Below, piece after piece: positions 8,484-17,279 of a stretch of DNA of 64,000 bases; the stretch's first letter is position 1, and every line of letters begins with the position of its first letter. The stretch is from Methanomassiliicoccales archaeon (GTDB lineage Archaea > Thermoplasmatota > Thermoplasmata > Methanomassiliicoccales > UBA472). The translations under genes were made by a program, and so were the position numbers. The stretch lies in the NCBI GenBank assembly GCA_026394375.1, contig JAPKYJ010000004.1, forward strand, positions 33,138 to 97,137, read 5' to 3'. Below the pieces are notes generated by a model. The model saw nothing but the letters and a program-made list of their open reading frames with translations. It was not told where the DNA came from and searched no databases.

Positions 8484-9337
8484 CGCCCCCTCGAATCGAT
8501 CTCTTCCACGGCTCTCCGCAGCTCATCGTCATTTGGCGATTTATAGTGCCATTCCAAGCGGTCCTCCATGAAGGAGACCCCCTTTCCCTTCACGGTATGG
8601 GCGATGACCATCTTCGGACGGTCACGGGAGCGAGAGAGCGCCGATTCTAACTGGGCTACATCATGGCCATCGCATTCGCTCACATCCCAACCAAACACCC
8701 TCCAGCGCTCAGCTAGGTTTCGCATGTCCACGATCTCATTCGTTCTTCCAAACGCCTGAAGCTTGTTGAAATCCACAACTGCGGTGAGATTGTCCATTTT
8801 TAATGTGGAAGCCAGCATGGCAGCTTCCCAGGTCGAGCCTTCCTCGCATTCGCCGTCGCTCATGATCACGAAGATCCTGGATGGAGAATTGAATGATTTC
8901 AGTCCGATGCACATGCCTAGTCCTATTGGAAGACCATGTCCGAGCGAGCCGCCAGACGTTTCTACTCCGGGGACGATCTGACGGATGGTGTGACAAGGGA
9001 GCGCCCCGTCATTCTGGCAAAACTTGTCTAGCAATCTACGGTCAAAGAACCCCCGGGCAGCTAAGGTCGCATACAACGCTGCGCTGGCATGGGCTTTGCT
9101 CAAGATCAGTCGATCGTTTCCGAAGGCATCTGGCTTGGTCGGATCGGTCTTCATGACTCGGAAGTAAAGGGTATATAGGATCTCGACCGAAGACAAGCAC
9201 GAGCCGATATGGGAGCTTTTCGAGGCGTGTACCATGCGCAAGATGTCCTTTCTGATCATATCAGTGGTGCCCACAGCTTCAGTCCTCCGCCTTTCCAGTC
9301 TTTCTGGCTGAGACCCAAGATGTCGGTCGCGCTTCAT
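8480..9337 (-). CDS. Transketolase N-terminal subunit (TPP diphosphate-binding part)
   Basis: Diphosphate-binding half of a split transketolase, 285 residues. It shows SSHIGSCLSSVEILYTLYF near the N terminus, LILSKAHASAALYATLA, GGSLGHGLPIGLGMCIG and the TPP motif MSDGECEEGSTWEA followed by DFNK, close to the usual GDGE...NN. The start at 9337 has no obvious ribosome site; ATG 9259 is the alternative but would cut into family sequence. It is coupled to the C subunit by an ATGA overlap. Confidence 0.9.
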   Translation of the reverse strand: MKRDRHLGSQPERLERRRTEAVGTTDMIRKDILRMVHASKSSHIGSCLSSVEILYTLYFRVMKTDPTKPDAFGNDRLILSKAHASAALYATLAARGFFDRRLLDKFCQNDGALPCHTIRQIVPGVETSGGSLGHGLPIGLGMCIGLKSFNSPSRIFVIMSDGECEEGSTWEAAMLASTLKMDNLTAVVDFNKLQAFGRTNEIVDMRNLAERWRVFGWDVSECDGHDVAQLESALSRSRDRPKMVIAHTVKGKGVSFMEDRLEWHYKSPNDDELRRAVEEIDSRGR

Positions 9338-9432
9338 ATTTGTTGTTCTGCGTGATTAACTGAGACTAACGAAAAGGTGTGAATGATCTCTCATGAAGCC
9401 TTGTGGATGCGTTCAATGATGTCTGTCACTCT

Positions 9433-9609
9433 CTACCTGAAGCAGTTCCTCAGGTTTCCTAGATATCGTCTGGTGAACCTTCTCGTTCTAGAGAAGAAGT
9501 CTTCTAAGGTGAGAATCTCTGGGCGGGTATGCTCGATCTGGCCAAAGAGGGAGTTGAGCCCAGGTTTCTCGCCAATCTTACTGCTCCAATCTTCATCAAG
9601 TACCTCCAT
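9433..9609 (-). CDS. Small hypothetical protein in the sugar operon (58 aa)
   Basis: Starts MEVLDEDWSSKIGEKPG and ends RRFTRRYLGNLRNCFR; rich in charge, no known family. A GGTGAG ribosome site lies 6 nt before ATG 9609, and the epimerase stop is only 17 nt upstream, so it fits the operon. The in-frame sequence after its stop also looks protein-like (VTDIIERIHKAS), so this could be the remnant of a longer gene. The open frame also extends upstream to 9663 inside the epimerase. Confidence 0.35.
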   Translation of the reverse strand: MEVLDEDWSSKIGEKPGLNSLFGQIEHTRPEILTLEDFFSRTRRFTRRYLGNLRNCFR

Positions 9610-9626
9610 TCGCTTCTCACCGCTAA

Positions 9627-10745
9627 TCAGTGACACAGCCCTGCATACCCTGTCCCCTGGCAATGAGCTACGGTCCTCTCGACGGCTTCTCTGACCCCTA
9701 TCTTGGGTTCGTAAATATCTCTCAGTCTGCTGATATCGGGAACGTATCGGTTTGGAGGCTCCTTGGTGGCACGAGCGGGCTTAGCGCCCAAAACTTCTAC
9801 CTTCGTGTTTCCGACCACGTCCGCCACCAATTTGGCCAGCTCTTCAATGGTGATCGTGGGGCTGTCCATGCCCACATTGTACACCACGTGCGCTCTCTTT
9901 CCAAGCAACAGCTTCCAGAGGGTGATGCAGAGTTCTGAGGAGTAGCAATAGCTCCGGACCGACGTGCCATCTCCGCGCACGACGATTCTGCGTTTTGTCA
10001 AAGCCTGATTGATGAAATCAGGAGCCGCGAAACTTGAGTTCGGGTCTTGATAGGGTCCAATGAAGCTGAACAGCCTGGCGATTGCTGTCTCTACGCCAGA
10101 GGTCGAGCATAGCATCTCGCTGAACCTTTTTGCTTCCCCATAACATGAGCTTGGGGACGTGGGATCAGGCGCCCCCGGATAGTCTTCTGGTATGCGGTCA
10201 AGACCCGTTGGCACTTTTCCGTAGACCGCTCCGCTGCTGACATATAACAATCTTCTCGAATCTGCTGAAACGGCGTAGTCCACGATAGATTGGGTTAGGT
10301 CAACAATCTGCTCAATCGTCTTTTTCGGATCCTTTAGATACTCCCGCGGGTCCGAGGGCGATGCGGCATGAATGATGTAATCGCAACGTTCCTCTTGAGC
10401 CAAGCTACTCCCCACTTCATGCCATTGGACCAAGACGATATCTCCAGCTTCAAGGCGCTCGCCGAACATGCATCGTGCTTTCCTTGGATCGCGTACTGGA
10501 AGAAGAATATGACATCTATTCCGACTCTTCGAACTGAATTCCAGCACCGATTCCACAAGATACCTGCCAACGAACCCAGTGCCGCCGGTGATCATAAGGC
10601 GTTTACCTTTCAGTTGGTTCAGTTCGCTTCTGCAGGAGCTGCAGATGAATTGAATGTCCTCGTCCACTATCCTATCTCGCGTGGCTGGTGATCTTCCTCT
10701 CGATGTCTGACTCTTGGATTTGCCATCGGTTTCTGTTGAAGACAT
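9627..10745 (-). CDS. NAD-dependent nucleotide-sugar epimerase/dehydratase (extended SDR)
   Basis: Rossmann protein of 372 residues with LMITGGTGFVGRYLVES (GxxGxxG) near residue 50, LLYVSSGAVYG and the catalytic SCYGEAKRFSEM (YxxxK). An N-terminal extension of ~48 residues with a CSSC pair precedes the fold, as in some LPS-cluster epimerases. It follows rfbH by 4 nt. In known CDP-3,6-dideoxyhexose pathways the step after E1 dehydrase/E3 reductase is a C4 ketoreductase or epimerase of this family (abequose, paratose or tyvelose enzymes), which is the likely job here; the product cannot be told from motifs. Confidence 0.85.
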   Translation of the reverse strand: MSSTETDGKSKSQTSRGRSPATRDRIVDEDIQFICSSCRSELNQLKGKRLMITGGTGFVGRYLVESVLEFSSKSRNRCHILLPVRDPRKARCMFGERLEAGDIVLVQWHEVGSSLAQEERCDYIIHAASPSDPREYLKDPKKTIEQIVDLTQSIVDYAVSADSRRLLYVSSGAVYGKVPTGLDRIPEDYPGAPDPTSPSSCYGEAKRFSEMLCSTSGVETAIARLFSFIGPYQDPNSSFAAPDFINQALTKRRIVVRGDGTSVRSYCYSSELCITLWKLLLGKRAHVVYNVGMDSPTITIEELAKLVADVVGNTKVEVLGAKPARATKEPPNRYVPDISRLRDIYEPKIGVREAVERTVAHCQGTGYAGLCH

Positions 10746-10749
10746 CTAT

Positions 10750-12129
10750 TCACCTCAGCGGAGCGCTAAAAAATCTCGTCATAGTCTCAATAAAGTAATC
10801 TATCATTTCCGGACTCAATCCAGGATAGACGCCAGTCCAAAAGGTATCGTTCATGATGCGGTCTGTATTTTCCGAAGATCCGCTCACCCGGAACTTCTGT
10901 CCGGCCATACAAGGTTGGCAGACGAGGTTGCCACCGAAGAGCAGTCTAGCACCGATTCTGTGTTGTTCCAGATACCTCAATAGATCTAGACGAGCATGCT
11001 TGCGACCGTCCCTCATGGTCATAGGGAACCCAAACCAACATGGGTTGCTGCCCTTAGTCGCCTCTGGTAGGATGAGGAATTCCTCAAGTGGCTGGATTCT
11101 CTTCTTAATGGTCTCGAACCGTTCCCTCCTAGCCTTTATGAAATAGGGAAGATGTTGGAGCTGCGCCAATCCCACCGCCGCCTGCATATCCGTTATCTTC
11201 AGATTGTACCCGATGTGGGAATATACGTATTTGTGATCGTAGCCGAACGGCAGGTCACCATGCTGCATCGCGAACCTCTTGCCGCAGGTGTCATCCTTCC
11301 CTGGATCGCAGTAGCAGTCCCGACCCCAATCGCGGAAGGAACGTACGATATGAGCGAGATCTTTGTCGTTCGTAGCGACGGCGCCCCCCTCCCCCATGGT
11401 GATGTGGTGGGCAGGGTAAAAGCTGAAGGTGGCGATCTGACCAAAGGTCCCTGCTTTTACACCGCGATACTCCGAGCCGAGCGCGTCGCAACAATCCTCG
11501 ATTAGCCACAGGTCATTTTCCTTTGCGATCCTACGCACTTCGTCAACATCGAAAGGGTTTCCTAAGGTATGAGCAAGGAATATCGCTTTCGACCGATTGG
11601 TCACGGCTTTTTCGAGAGCCTCAACGTTCGCATTGTATGTGGGAAGACTGACGTCCACGAAGACCGGCACCAGGGAGTTCTGGATTATCGGTGCTATCGT
11701 GGTGGGGAATCCCGCAGCCACCGTGATTATCTCATCGCCTGGCTTGAGTCTCTTCTCATCCAGCTGCGGGGAGGTCAGCGCGGAGATTGCGAGTAAATTT
11801 GCTGAGGACCCGGAATTGGTCGTAACAACATGTCTGGTGCCCAGGAATTTCGAGAACTCCGCTTCGAATAATTCATTGAATCTCCCCGACGTCAGCCAGA
11901 AATCCAAGGAAGAAGCGACCAAGGCTTGGAGATCGCTCTGGTCGAAGACCCTTCCCGCCACGGGCACATAGTCGACGCCGGGCCGGAAGGGCTTGTTCTG
12001 ATGGACGGCCTGATAGTACCTTGCCACGGAATCGAGTATCGATCCTCTCAGCTCCACCGCCTCATCGGTCTGGTCGAGCCCAGGATTGGCGAGGTTCGTG
12101 TCCTTTTTCCTTGTCGTCATCTCAGCCAC
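10750..12129 (-). CDS. rfbH: CDP-4-keto-6-deoxy-D-glucose 3-dehydrase (E1, PMP and [2Fe-2S] enzyme)
   Basis: DegT/StrS-fold enzyme that removes the C3 hydroxyl of CDP-4-keto-6-deoxyglucose. Two marks separate it from aminotransferases. The PLP lysine is replaced by His in [13 protein letters not shown], as in E1 enzymes. All four [2Fe-2S] cysteines are present in the family spacing C-x57-C-x1-C-x7-C (DCC, then DCYC, then DDTCGKRF). It has 459 residues. It lies between rfbG and an SDR enzyme. The reductase partner E3 (ddhD/ascD type) is not in the window and must be elsewhere or replaced. Confidence 0.94.
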   Translation of the reverse strand: MAEMTTRKKDTNLANPGLDQTDEAVELRGSILDSVARYYQAVHQNKPFRPGVDYVPVAGRVFDQSDLQALVASSLDFWLTSGRFNELFEAEFSKFLGTRHVVTTNSGSSANLLAISALTSPQLDEKRLKPGDEIITVAAGFPTTIAPIIQNSLVPVFVDVSLPTYNANVEALEKAVTNRSKAIFLAHTLGNPFDVDEVRRIAKENDLWLIEDCCDALGSEYRGVKAGTFGQIATFSFYPAHHITMGEGGAVATNDKDLAHIVRSFRDWGRDCYCDPGKDDTCGKRFAMQHGDLPFGYDHKYVYSHIGYNLKITDMQAAVGLAQLQHLPYFIKARRERFETIKKRIQPLEEFLILPEATKGSNPCWFGFPMTMRDGRKHARLDLLRYLEQHRIGARLLFGGNLVCQPCMAGQKFRVSGSSENTDRIMNDTFWTGVYPGLSPEMIDYFIETMTRFFSAPLR

Positions 12130-12135
12130 CCATTT

Positions 12136-13239
12136 CTAGCGAAAGATCGACCCCTTGCTCTTCGAATACTCCTTGATCTGGTCGCCCGAAAGCCTAGCCA
12201 TGTCCGTTTCTTGTTCCAAGTGCTCCTTATACCAGGACACCGTCATCTTGATGGCTCGGTCGATAGGCAAGACCGGTCTCCAATCAAGCTCATCGCGGGC
12301 CTTGGTGCAGTCCAATCTGAGCGCGTGGCTCTCGGGAGGCGAGGCTGATGGCCTTCTCACCCTCCAGCTCCCTTCCCCCCATTCCTCGATGATCATCTTC
12401 ACCAGCTCCTCAACAGAGAGGTTCTGTCCCTTCGCGGGCCCGAAGTTCCATGCTCCGTTGTAGCGAGCGGGATCCTTTCCCGCCTTGAGGGCGAGGATGA
12501 GGTATCCGGACAGAGGTTCGAGAACGTGCTGCCATGGCCTTGTCGCTCCTGGATCCCTGAGAACCACCGCCTTCTTCCGAGAAAGGGCGCGAATGCAATC
12601 GGGCACGATGCGGTCCGCCGCCCAATCCCCTCCGCCTATGACGTTCCCCGCCCGGGCGGAGACCAGCGCCGTCCTCCGTTCCTTGCTCCGTTCGTAAAAC
12701 GATCGTCGGTATGAGGCGATGGCGATCTCCGCCGCTCCCTTGCTGGCGCTATAGGGGTCCTTCCCTCCCAACCTATCCGTCTCGCGATAGGCGCCCGCCC
12801 GTTCGTCGTTCTCATAGCATTTGTCGCTGGTGATGCATACGAGGGCCTGGAGTGACCTGCTTTCCCGGGCCGCTTCCATCACGTTCACTGTTCCCATGAC
12901 GTTCACATCGAACGTCTCCACCGGTCTATCGTAGGATCTCCTGACCAATGGCTGCGCCGCCAGGTGGAATATGTAGTCCGGTCGGGATTCACGAACGACC
13001 TCTGAGACCTTATCGAGGTCGCGCACGTCTCCCATGATGCTATCCACTCTTTCTTTGAGCCCGACCGCCTCATAGAAGGAAGGCTTCGTAGGGATCTCGT
13101 TGGAGAATCCGGTCACTTCACTTCCCAGCTTCGCCAGCCAGAACGATAGCCAACCGCCCTTGAAACCAGTATGTCCGGTCACTAGCACTCTCTTGTTCCG
13201 ATACTTGCTCTTCAGATCGATCTTCGGAGAAGTGCTCAT
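12136..13239 (-). CDS. rfbG: CDP-glucose 4,6-dehydratase
   Basis: Extended SDR that converts CDP-glucose to CDP-4-keto-6-deoxyglucose. It shows KRVLVTGHTGFKGGWLSFWL, the GHTGFKG form typical of RfbG, then FHLAAQPLVRRSY, CITSDKCYEN and DPYSASKGAAEI (YxxxK). I start it at ATG 13239, which overlaps the rfbF stop as ATGA; an upstream ATG at 13275 would overlap rfbF by 40 nt. About 367 residues, normal for the family. Confidence 0.94.
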   Translation of the reverse strand: MSTSPKIDLKSKYRNKRVLVTGHTGFKGGWLSFWLAKLGSEVTGFSNEIPTKPSFYEAVGLKERVDSIMGDVRDLDKVSEVVRESRPDYIFHLAAQPLVRRSYDRPVETFDVNVMGTVNVMEAARESRSLQALVCITSDKCYENDERAGAYRETDRLGGKDPYSASKGAAEIAIASYRRSFYERSKERRTALVSARAGNVIGGGDWAADRIVPDCIRALSRKKAVVLRDPGATRPWQHVLEPLSGYLILALKAGKDPARYNGAWNFGPAKGQNLSVEELVKMIIEEWGEGSWRVRRPSASPPESHALRLDCTKARDELDWRPVLPIDRAIKMTVSWYKEHLEQETDMARLSGDQIKEYSKSKGSIFR

Positions 13240-14009
13240 TTCCAAACTCTCCACGGTGCTTTCCCGCCACTCCAAAGGCTCTCCAAGTGGTTCTTGTCCC
13301 TCAGGGTGTCCATGGCGTACCAGAAATCATCGTGCTTATAGGCTCGGAGCTGGTCTTTCGAAGCAAGGTGCTCCAATGGTTCGCGTTCCCAGATCGTTTC
13401 GTCACCTTGGATAAGGTCGAGAACCTGAGGTTCCAGGACGAAGAAACCCCCGTTGACGTAGCCTCCCTCTCCTCTTGGCTTCTCAAGGAAGGTCTTGATC
13501 TCCACCTCGTTCTCGATCCCTAATGCACCGAACCTGCCAGGGGGCTTCACGGCGGTCAGGGTTGCCAGCTTGCCATGATTCTTGTGGAACCTGACCAGCT
13601 TCTTAAGGTCGATGTTCGCCACCCCGTCGCCGTAGGTGAGCATGAACCTCTCACCCTCCACGAAACGTCGCACCCTCTTGATCCGCCCTCCGGTCATGGT
13701 GTTCTCGCCCGTGTCGATGAGGGTCACTTTCCACGGTTCGGAGTAGTTGTTGTGTATCTCCATCCGATCGTTCTTGATGTCGATGGTGACGTCGGACATG
13801 TGCAGAAGGTAGTTGGCAAAGAACTCTTTGATCATGTATCCTTTGTAGCCCAGGCACACCACGAAGTCGTTGTGTCCATAGTGGGAATAGATCTTCATGA
13901 CGTGCCAGAGGAGTGGCATGCCCCCAATCTCGATCATCGGTTTTGGCCTGGCGACGCTCTCCTCGCTGATGCGTGTGCCGAATCCTCCGGCGAGAATGAC
14001 TGTCTTCAT
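13236..14009 (-). CDS. rfbF: Glucose-1-phosphate cytidylyltransferase
   Basis: Makes CDP-glucose from CTP and glucose 1-phosphate, the first step of the CDP-deoxysugar pathway. The nucleotidyltransferase signature VILAGGFGTRISEESVARPK is followed by PMIEIGGMPLLWHVMKIYSH and VVCLGYKGYMIKEFF, all typical of RfbF. It has 257 residues. It is the first gene of the operon running leftwards; an A/T-rich stretch at about 14076-14090 may hold its promoter. Confidence 0.95.
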   Translation of the reverse strand: MKTVILAGGFGTRISEESVARPKPMIEIGGMPLLWHVMKIYSHYGHNDFVVCLGYKGYMIKEFFANYLLHMSDVTIDIKNDRMEIHNNYSEPWKVTLIDTGENTMTGGRIKRVRRFVEGERFMLTYGDGVANIDLKKLVRFHKNHGKLATLTAVKPPGRFGALGIENEVEIKTFLEKPRGEGGYVNGGFFVLEPQVLDLIQGDETIWEREPLEHLASKDQLRAYKHDDFWYAMDTLRDKNHLESLWSGGKAPWRVWK

Positions 14010-14151
14010 ATTGATCCCCTCTGGATGCGCCCCGAACGCACGAACATCCCTTGACGGTCGTTTCCCTGGCGCTTGTATATATCAGCGTAAAAGAGGACTC
14101 CTGTTCCATCAACCTTTCTGTCAGGGTCAGCTCCGCCTGTTTCTGGGGCTT

Positions 14152-15138
14152 TCATCTCGAGCCAAGCAGCCCCATCAACCCGCGTCGTCTCTTCTTGGGC
14201 TTCTCTGGAGCCAAAGTGATCGTGGTCGGATTCCCGGTCACCTCTCTCTTCGAGATGATGTCAGCGATCAGGGGGAAGAGATTGTGCTTGTCCAGCACTA
14301 GGTCTTTGGCGGTTCTCAATGCCTCTTGGGATTGGTCGTACCGGTCCTCCGCGATCAGCTGACGGATGAGCTTGACAGAGCCTTCCCTGTCCCGGATGTC
14401 TATCTTGGCGAACGATCGCTCAGGGAAGTAATTGGCCAGGTTAGTACAGCCGTAGTAGATGGGGAAGCTCGAAGCCAGGTAGGTGTCGGAGAGCTTCTCC
14501 GTGAAATAGTCCGGGCAGGAGGTGTTCTCGATGGCGATGTGATACTTGTAAGGAGCGATAGCATCCCATTTGTCCTCAGGCCCGTTGATGCTGTAGATGA
14601 AGACATCGATCTCGGAGCCGAGCTCCTTCTCCAGCCATCGGACGAACTCCAGTCTCCGGACGTGACCTGGAATCACGGCCTTCTCCGAAGTGAGGATGGA
14701 TACCAGTTTGTGCTTGGGGGGCGGTTCCATCGACTTGAGTTTGTCATAGTCCAAGGTATACCCTTCTTTGAACTTATGCCGCCCGTCTGGTGTTTTGATG
14801 AGCTTCATGCCCACCCACCAGGGCAGCCCGGTCTGGGAGTGGATGACGTTGTCATGACGCATCCCGCTCTGGGGCGTCACCACAGTGGCGAACTGGGAGA
14901 CGAAATCCTGGTCATACGATTTGAAGGTCTCCGGCTCACCGGTGATAAAAATTGTGTTACTCTGGGGACAGGTGGCGGTCTCCTCCTTCAGCAATCCCTC
15001 GTAGACCACCCAGTAATCGCACTCTTTCCGATTCGGGTCGTCGAAGAACTGGCATTGCCCCCATGCACCCCTGGAGCCAGGCGTCTGTCTTGACCACGGC
15101 CATTCCGGAACCGACAATGACAATTTGACCTTAATCAT
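14152..15138 (-). CDS. Family 10 glycosyltransferase (alpha-1,3/4-fucosyltransferase-like)
   Basis: It has 328 residues. The C-terminal half carries the GT10 donor-site signature, HIAIENTSCPDYFTEKLSDT followed by SFPIYYGCTNLANYFP, which corresponds to the FxNS...DYxTEK...PVVYG motif of alpha-1,3-fucosyltransferases. The basic tail KKRRRG at the C terminus could contact membrane. No GDP-fucose genes are in the window, so the donor may be made elsewhere or may differ. It is followed closely by an FkbM methyltransferase gene on the same strand (4 nt apart). Confidence 0.85.
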   Translation of the reverse strand: MIKVKLSLSVPEWPWSRQTPGSRGAWGQCQFFDDPNRKECDYWVVYEGLLKEETATCPQSNTIFITGEPETFKSYDQDFVSQFATVVTPQSGMRHDNVIHSQTGLPWWVGMKLIKTPDGRHKFKEGYTLDYDKLKSMEPPPKHKLVSILTSEKAVIPGHVRRLEFVRWLEKELGSEIDVFIYSINGPEDKWDAIAPYKYHIAIENTSCPDYFTEKLSDTYLASSFPIYYGCTNLANYFPERSFAKIDIRDREGSVKLIRQLIAEDRYDQSQEALRTAKDLVLDKHNLFPLIADIISKREVTGNPTTITLAPEKPKKRRRGLMGLLGSR

Positions 15139-15141
15139 ATA

Positions 15142-15912
15142 TTATCGCCTCTTCTTTGAAAAATAGGCATCCATTTGCGCCGTGTATGTCCTCTCTTCCT
15201 TCTCGTAGCGAGCCACATCGTAGAGATTGATGAGCATGAACCCCAGTTTATGGAGGTCATAGCATATGTCGAGCCAGTATTCGGATTCCCGGTTCCTCCG
15301 CAACAGAGAGAGCTCAACCAAGACGTTGTCCACCTGGTTCTTCAGGGTCTCCCGCCCCCCTTCAATGACCTCTCTTTCCACGCCTTCCACGTCGATCTTG
15401 ACCACGTCGATCTTCCCTATTGCGTGTTCGGTCACGAAGGAGTCCATGGTCCTGACCTCAATCTCCTCTTTCCCAATCTCCTTGATGTCAAGTTCGCGGT
15501 GTTCCTCCAAGTGATCCCTGCTCTGTTCTATGATGGAGCTGGTCCCATGAAAGGAACTCAAGTTGATCTCGACCTTCTGGTTAGCATTGAAGAAGCCGAT
15601 GTTGAACGGAAGGACTCTGTCCATGCGCCCCTGAAGGTTCTCGCACAGAGTAGCATATGTGGACTTGACGGGCTCGAAGGCGTAGATCTTGGCATGGGGA
15701 AAGTTGTCGTATGCAGACTTTGTGACATCCCCGATATTCGCTCCGACATCGAAGATCACTTCAATGTTGCGATCGATGCCCGTACGGGAAAAGGGCCAGG
15801 AGAGGTTGGGTCCCTCGCGCCTCATTCTATCCCATGCCTTGAACAGCACGGGGGGAATCACTGGGTACAACGCCTTCCTCATCTTCGGACTGTCTCCGGC
15901 AAGCAGCAACAA
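15142..15912 (-). CDS. FkbM-family SAM-dependent methyltransferase
   Basis: Class I methyltransferase of 256 residues. VIFDVGANIGDVTKSAYDNF is the SAM-binding motif I, YAFEPVKSTYATL is motif II, and IDVVKIDVEGVEREVIEGG is the FkbM-type DVEG motif. FkbM enzymes O-methylate sugars or other hydroxyls; in this cluster a surface-glycan sugar is the likely substrate (inference). It is the first gene of a pair with the GT10 gene; the promoter region is shared with the divergent UDP-glucose dehydrogenase. Confidence 0.87.
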   Translation of the reverse strand: MLLLAGDSPKMRKALYPVIPPVLFKAWDRMRREGPNLSWPFSRTGIDRNIEVIFDVGANIGDVTKSAYDNFPHAKIYAFEPVKSTYATLCENLQGRMDRVLPFNIGFFNANQKVEINLSSFHGTSSIIEQSRDHLEEHRELDIKEIGKEEIEVRTMDSFVTEHAIGKIDVVKIDVEGVEREVIEGGRETLKNQVDNVLVELSLLRRNRESEYWLDICYDLHKLGFMLINLYDVARYEKEERTYTAQMDAYFSKKRR

Positions 15913-16012
15913 CCTCGAATGAGATAAAACTGGCTGTTATGTTCCAGTCTCAAGAAAAGACAAATCTCATATAAGAGCCTAGGTCATGCTGGAGTGTTCG
16001 GTGACGGGGAAA

Positions 16013-17275
16013 ATGAGAATATCCATCATCGGTGCTGGTTACGTCGGCCTGGTCACAGGTCTCTGTTTCTGCGAGCTGGGACACGAGGTCATCTGCATCG
16101 ATGTCGTCGGAGAGAAGGTCAAGGCCATCCAAGCGGGTCGTGCCCCTCTCTATGAAGAGGGTCTCCAGGAGCTACTGGACAAGCATCTGTCCAATGGTAG
16201 ATTCCATGCCTCCTTGGATTACGATGAGGTGCTGAGAACCGACATCACCTTCCTCTGCGTTGGCACTCCTTCGAGAGCGGACGGCTCCATGGACCTGAGC
16301 TATCTGGAGACCGCCACCCGTTCCTTGGCCGAGGTCCTTGCGCGCAAGAAGGGATACCATGTGGTCGTGGTCAAGAGCACGGTGATGCCCTCCATCACCG
16401 ATAAGTTCGTGGCACCTCTGCTAGCCAGCTGCTCCGGCAAGAAGCTGCCGAAGGAGATCGGGGTGGCCACCAACCCGGAGTTCCTGAGAGAAGGTTCGGC
16501 GGTCAGCGATTTCATGCACCCCGATCGCATAGTCATCGGTGCTTCGGACGCCCGGGCGGGGAACGTGGTCAAGATGCTCTATCAGAGCTTCAAATGCCCG
16601 ATACTGGAAGTCTCTCCTACCACCGCGGAAATGATCAAGATGGCGAGCAACGTGGCCTTGGCGACGCGGATATCAATGATCAACGAGATCGGGAACGTGT
16701 GCAAGGAGCTGGACATCGACGTCCGTCAGGTGGCGGAAGGCATCGGCCTGGACGAGCGCATCGGCAAGGCCTTCTTGAACGCAGGAGCGGGATTCGGAGG
16801 GTCGTGCTTCCCCAAGGATGTGAAGGGGTTGCTCTCTCTGGCGGATCAAATGGGCATCAAACCCCTCCTGATGAAAGCGGTGCTGGACGTGAACGAGATC
16901 CAGCCTCTGCGCATGATCGACCTGTTGGAGGAGCACCTCGGCCTGGATGGAAAGACCATCGCCGTGCTCGGTCTGACATTTAAGCCGGACACGGACGATG
17001 TGCGGGAGTCCCGTTCCATTCCTGTTGTGCGGTCCCTTCTAAATAAAGGGGCGAAGGTGAGGGCGCACGACCCCCAGGGAATGGAGAACTTCTCCAAGCT
17101 CTTCCCCAATATCGAATACACCAAGAGCGCCAAGGAGTGCGTGAAGAATGCGAACGCGGTGCTCATCATGACCGCCTGGCCCGAGTACTCGGAGGAGAAG
17201 CTCTACGGGGCCAAGCTGGTCATCGATGGAAGGGGCGTAGTCAAGACCAAGAACTACGAGGGCATCTGCTGGTGA
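16013..17275 (+). CDS. UDP-glucose 6-dehydrogenase
   Basis: Oxidises UDP-glucose (or a related UDP-sugar) to the uronic acid with two NAD. It shows the Rossmann motif MRISIIGAGYVGLVTGLCF, VVVKSTVMPSITDK, NPEFLREGSAVSDF, the catalytic-Cys loop GAGFGGSCFPKDVKGL, and FKPDTDDVRESRSIPV. I take ATG 16013, where the conserved fold starts; ATG 15986 would add nine atypical residues. A TATA-like CATATAAG lies at 15968-15975. It has 420 residues. galU follows 4 nt downstream and supplies the substrate. Confidence 0.94.
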   Translation: MRISIIGAGYVGLVTGLCFCELGHEVICIDVVGEKVKAIQAGRAPLYEEGLQELLDKHLSNGRFHASLDYDEVLRTDITFLCVGTPSRADGSMDLSYLETATRSLAEVLARKKGYHVVVVKSTVMPSITDKFVAPLLASCSGKKLPKEIGVATNPEFLREGSAVSDFMHPDRIVIGASDARAGNVVKMLYQSFKCPILEVSPTTAEMIKMASNVALATRISMINEIGNVCKELDIDVRQVAEGIGLDERIGKAFLNAGAGFGGSCFPKDVKGLLSLADQMGIKPLLMKAVLDVNEIQPLRMIDLLEEHLGLDGKTIAVLGLTFKPDTDDVRESRSIPVVRSLLNKGAKVRAHDPQGMENFSKLFPNIEYTKSAKECVKNANAVLIMTAWPEYSEEKLYGAKLVIDGRGVVKTKNYEGICW

Positions 17276-17279
17276 GGAC

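Noticed and set aside
13240..13275. Upstream start of rfbG at 13275
   Set aside because: It would overlap rfbF by 40 nt, whereas ATG 13239 gives the ATGA overlap used by most genes in this cluster.
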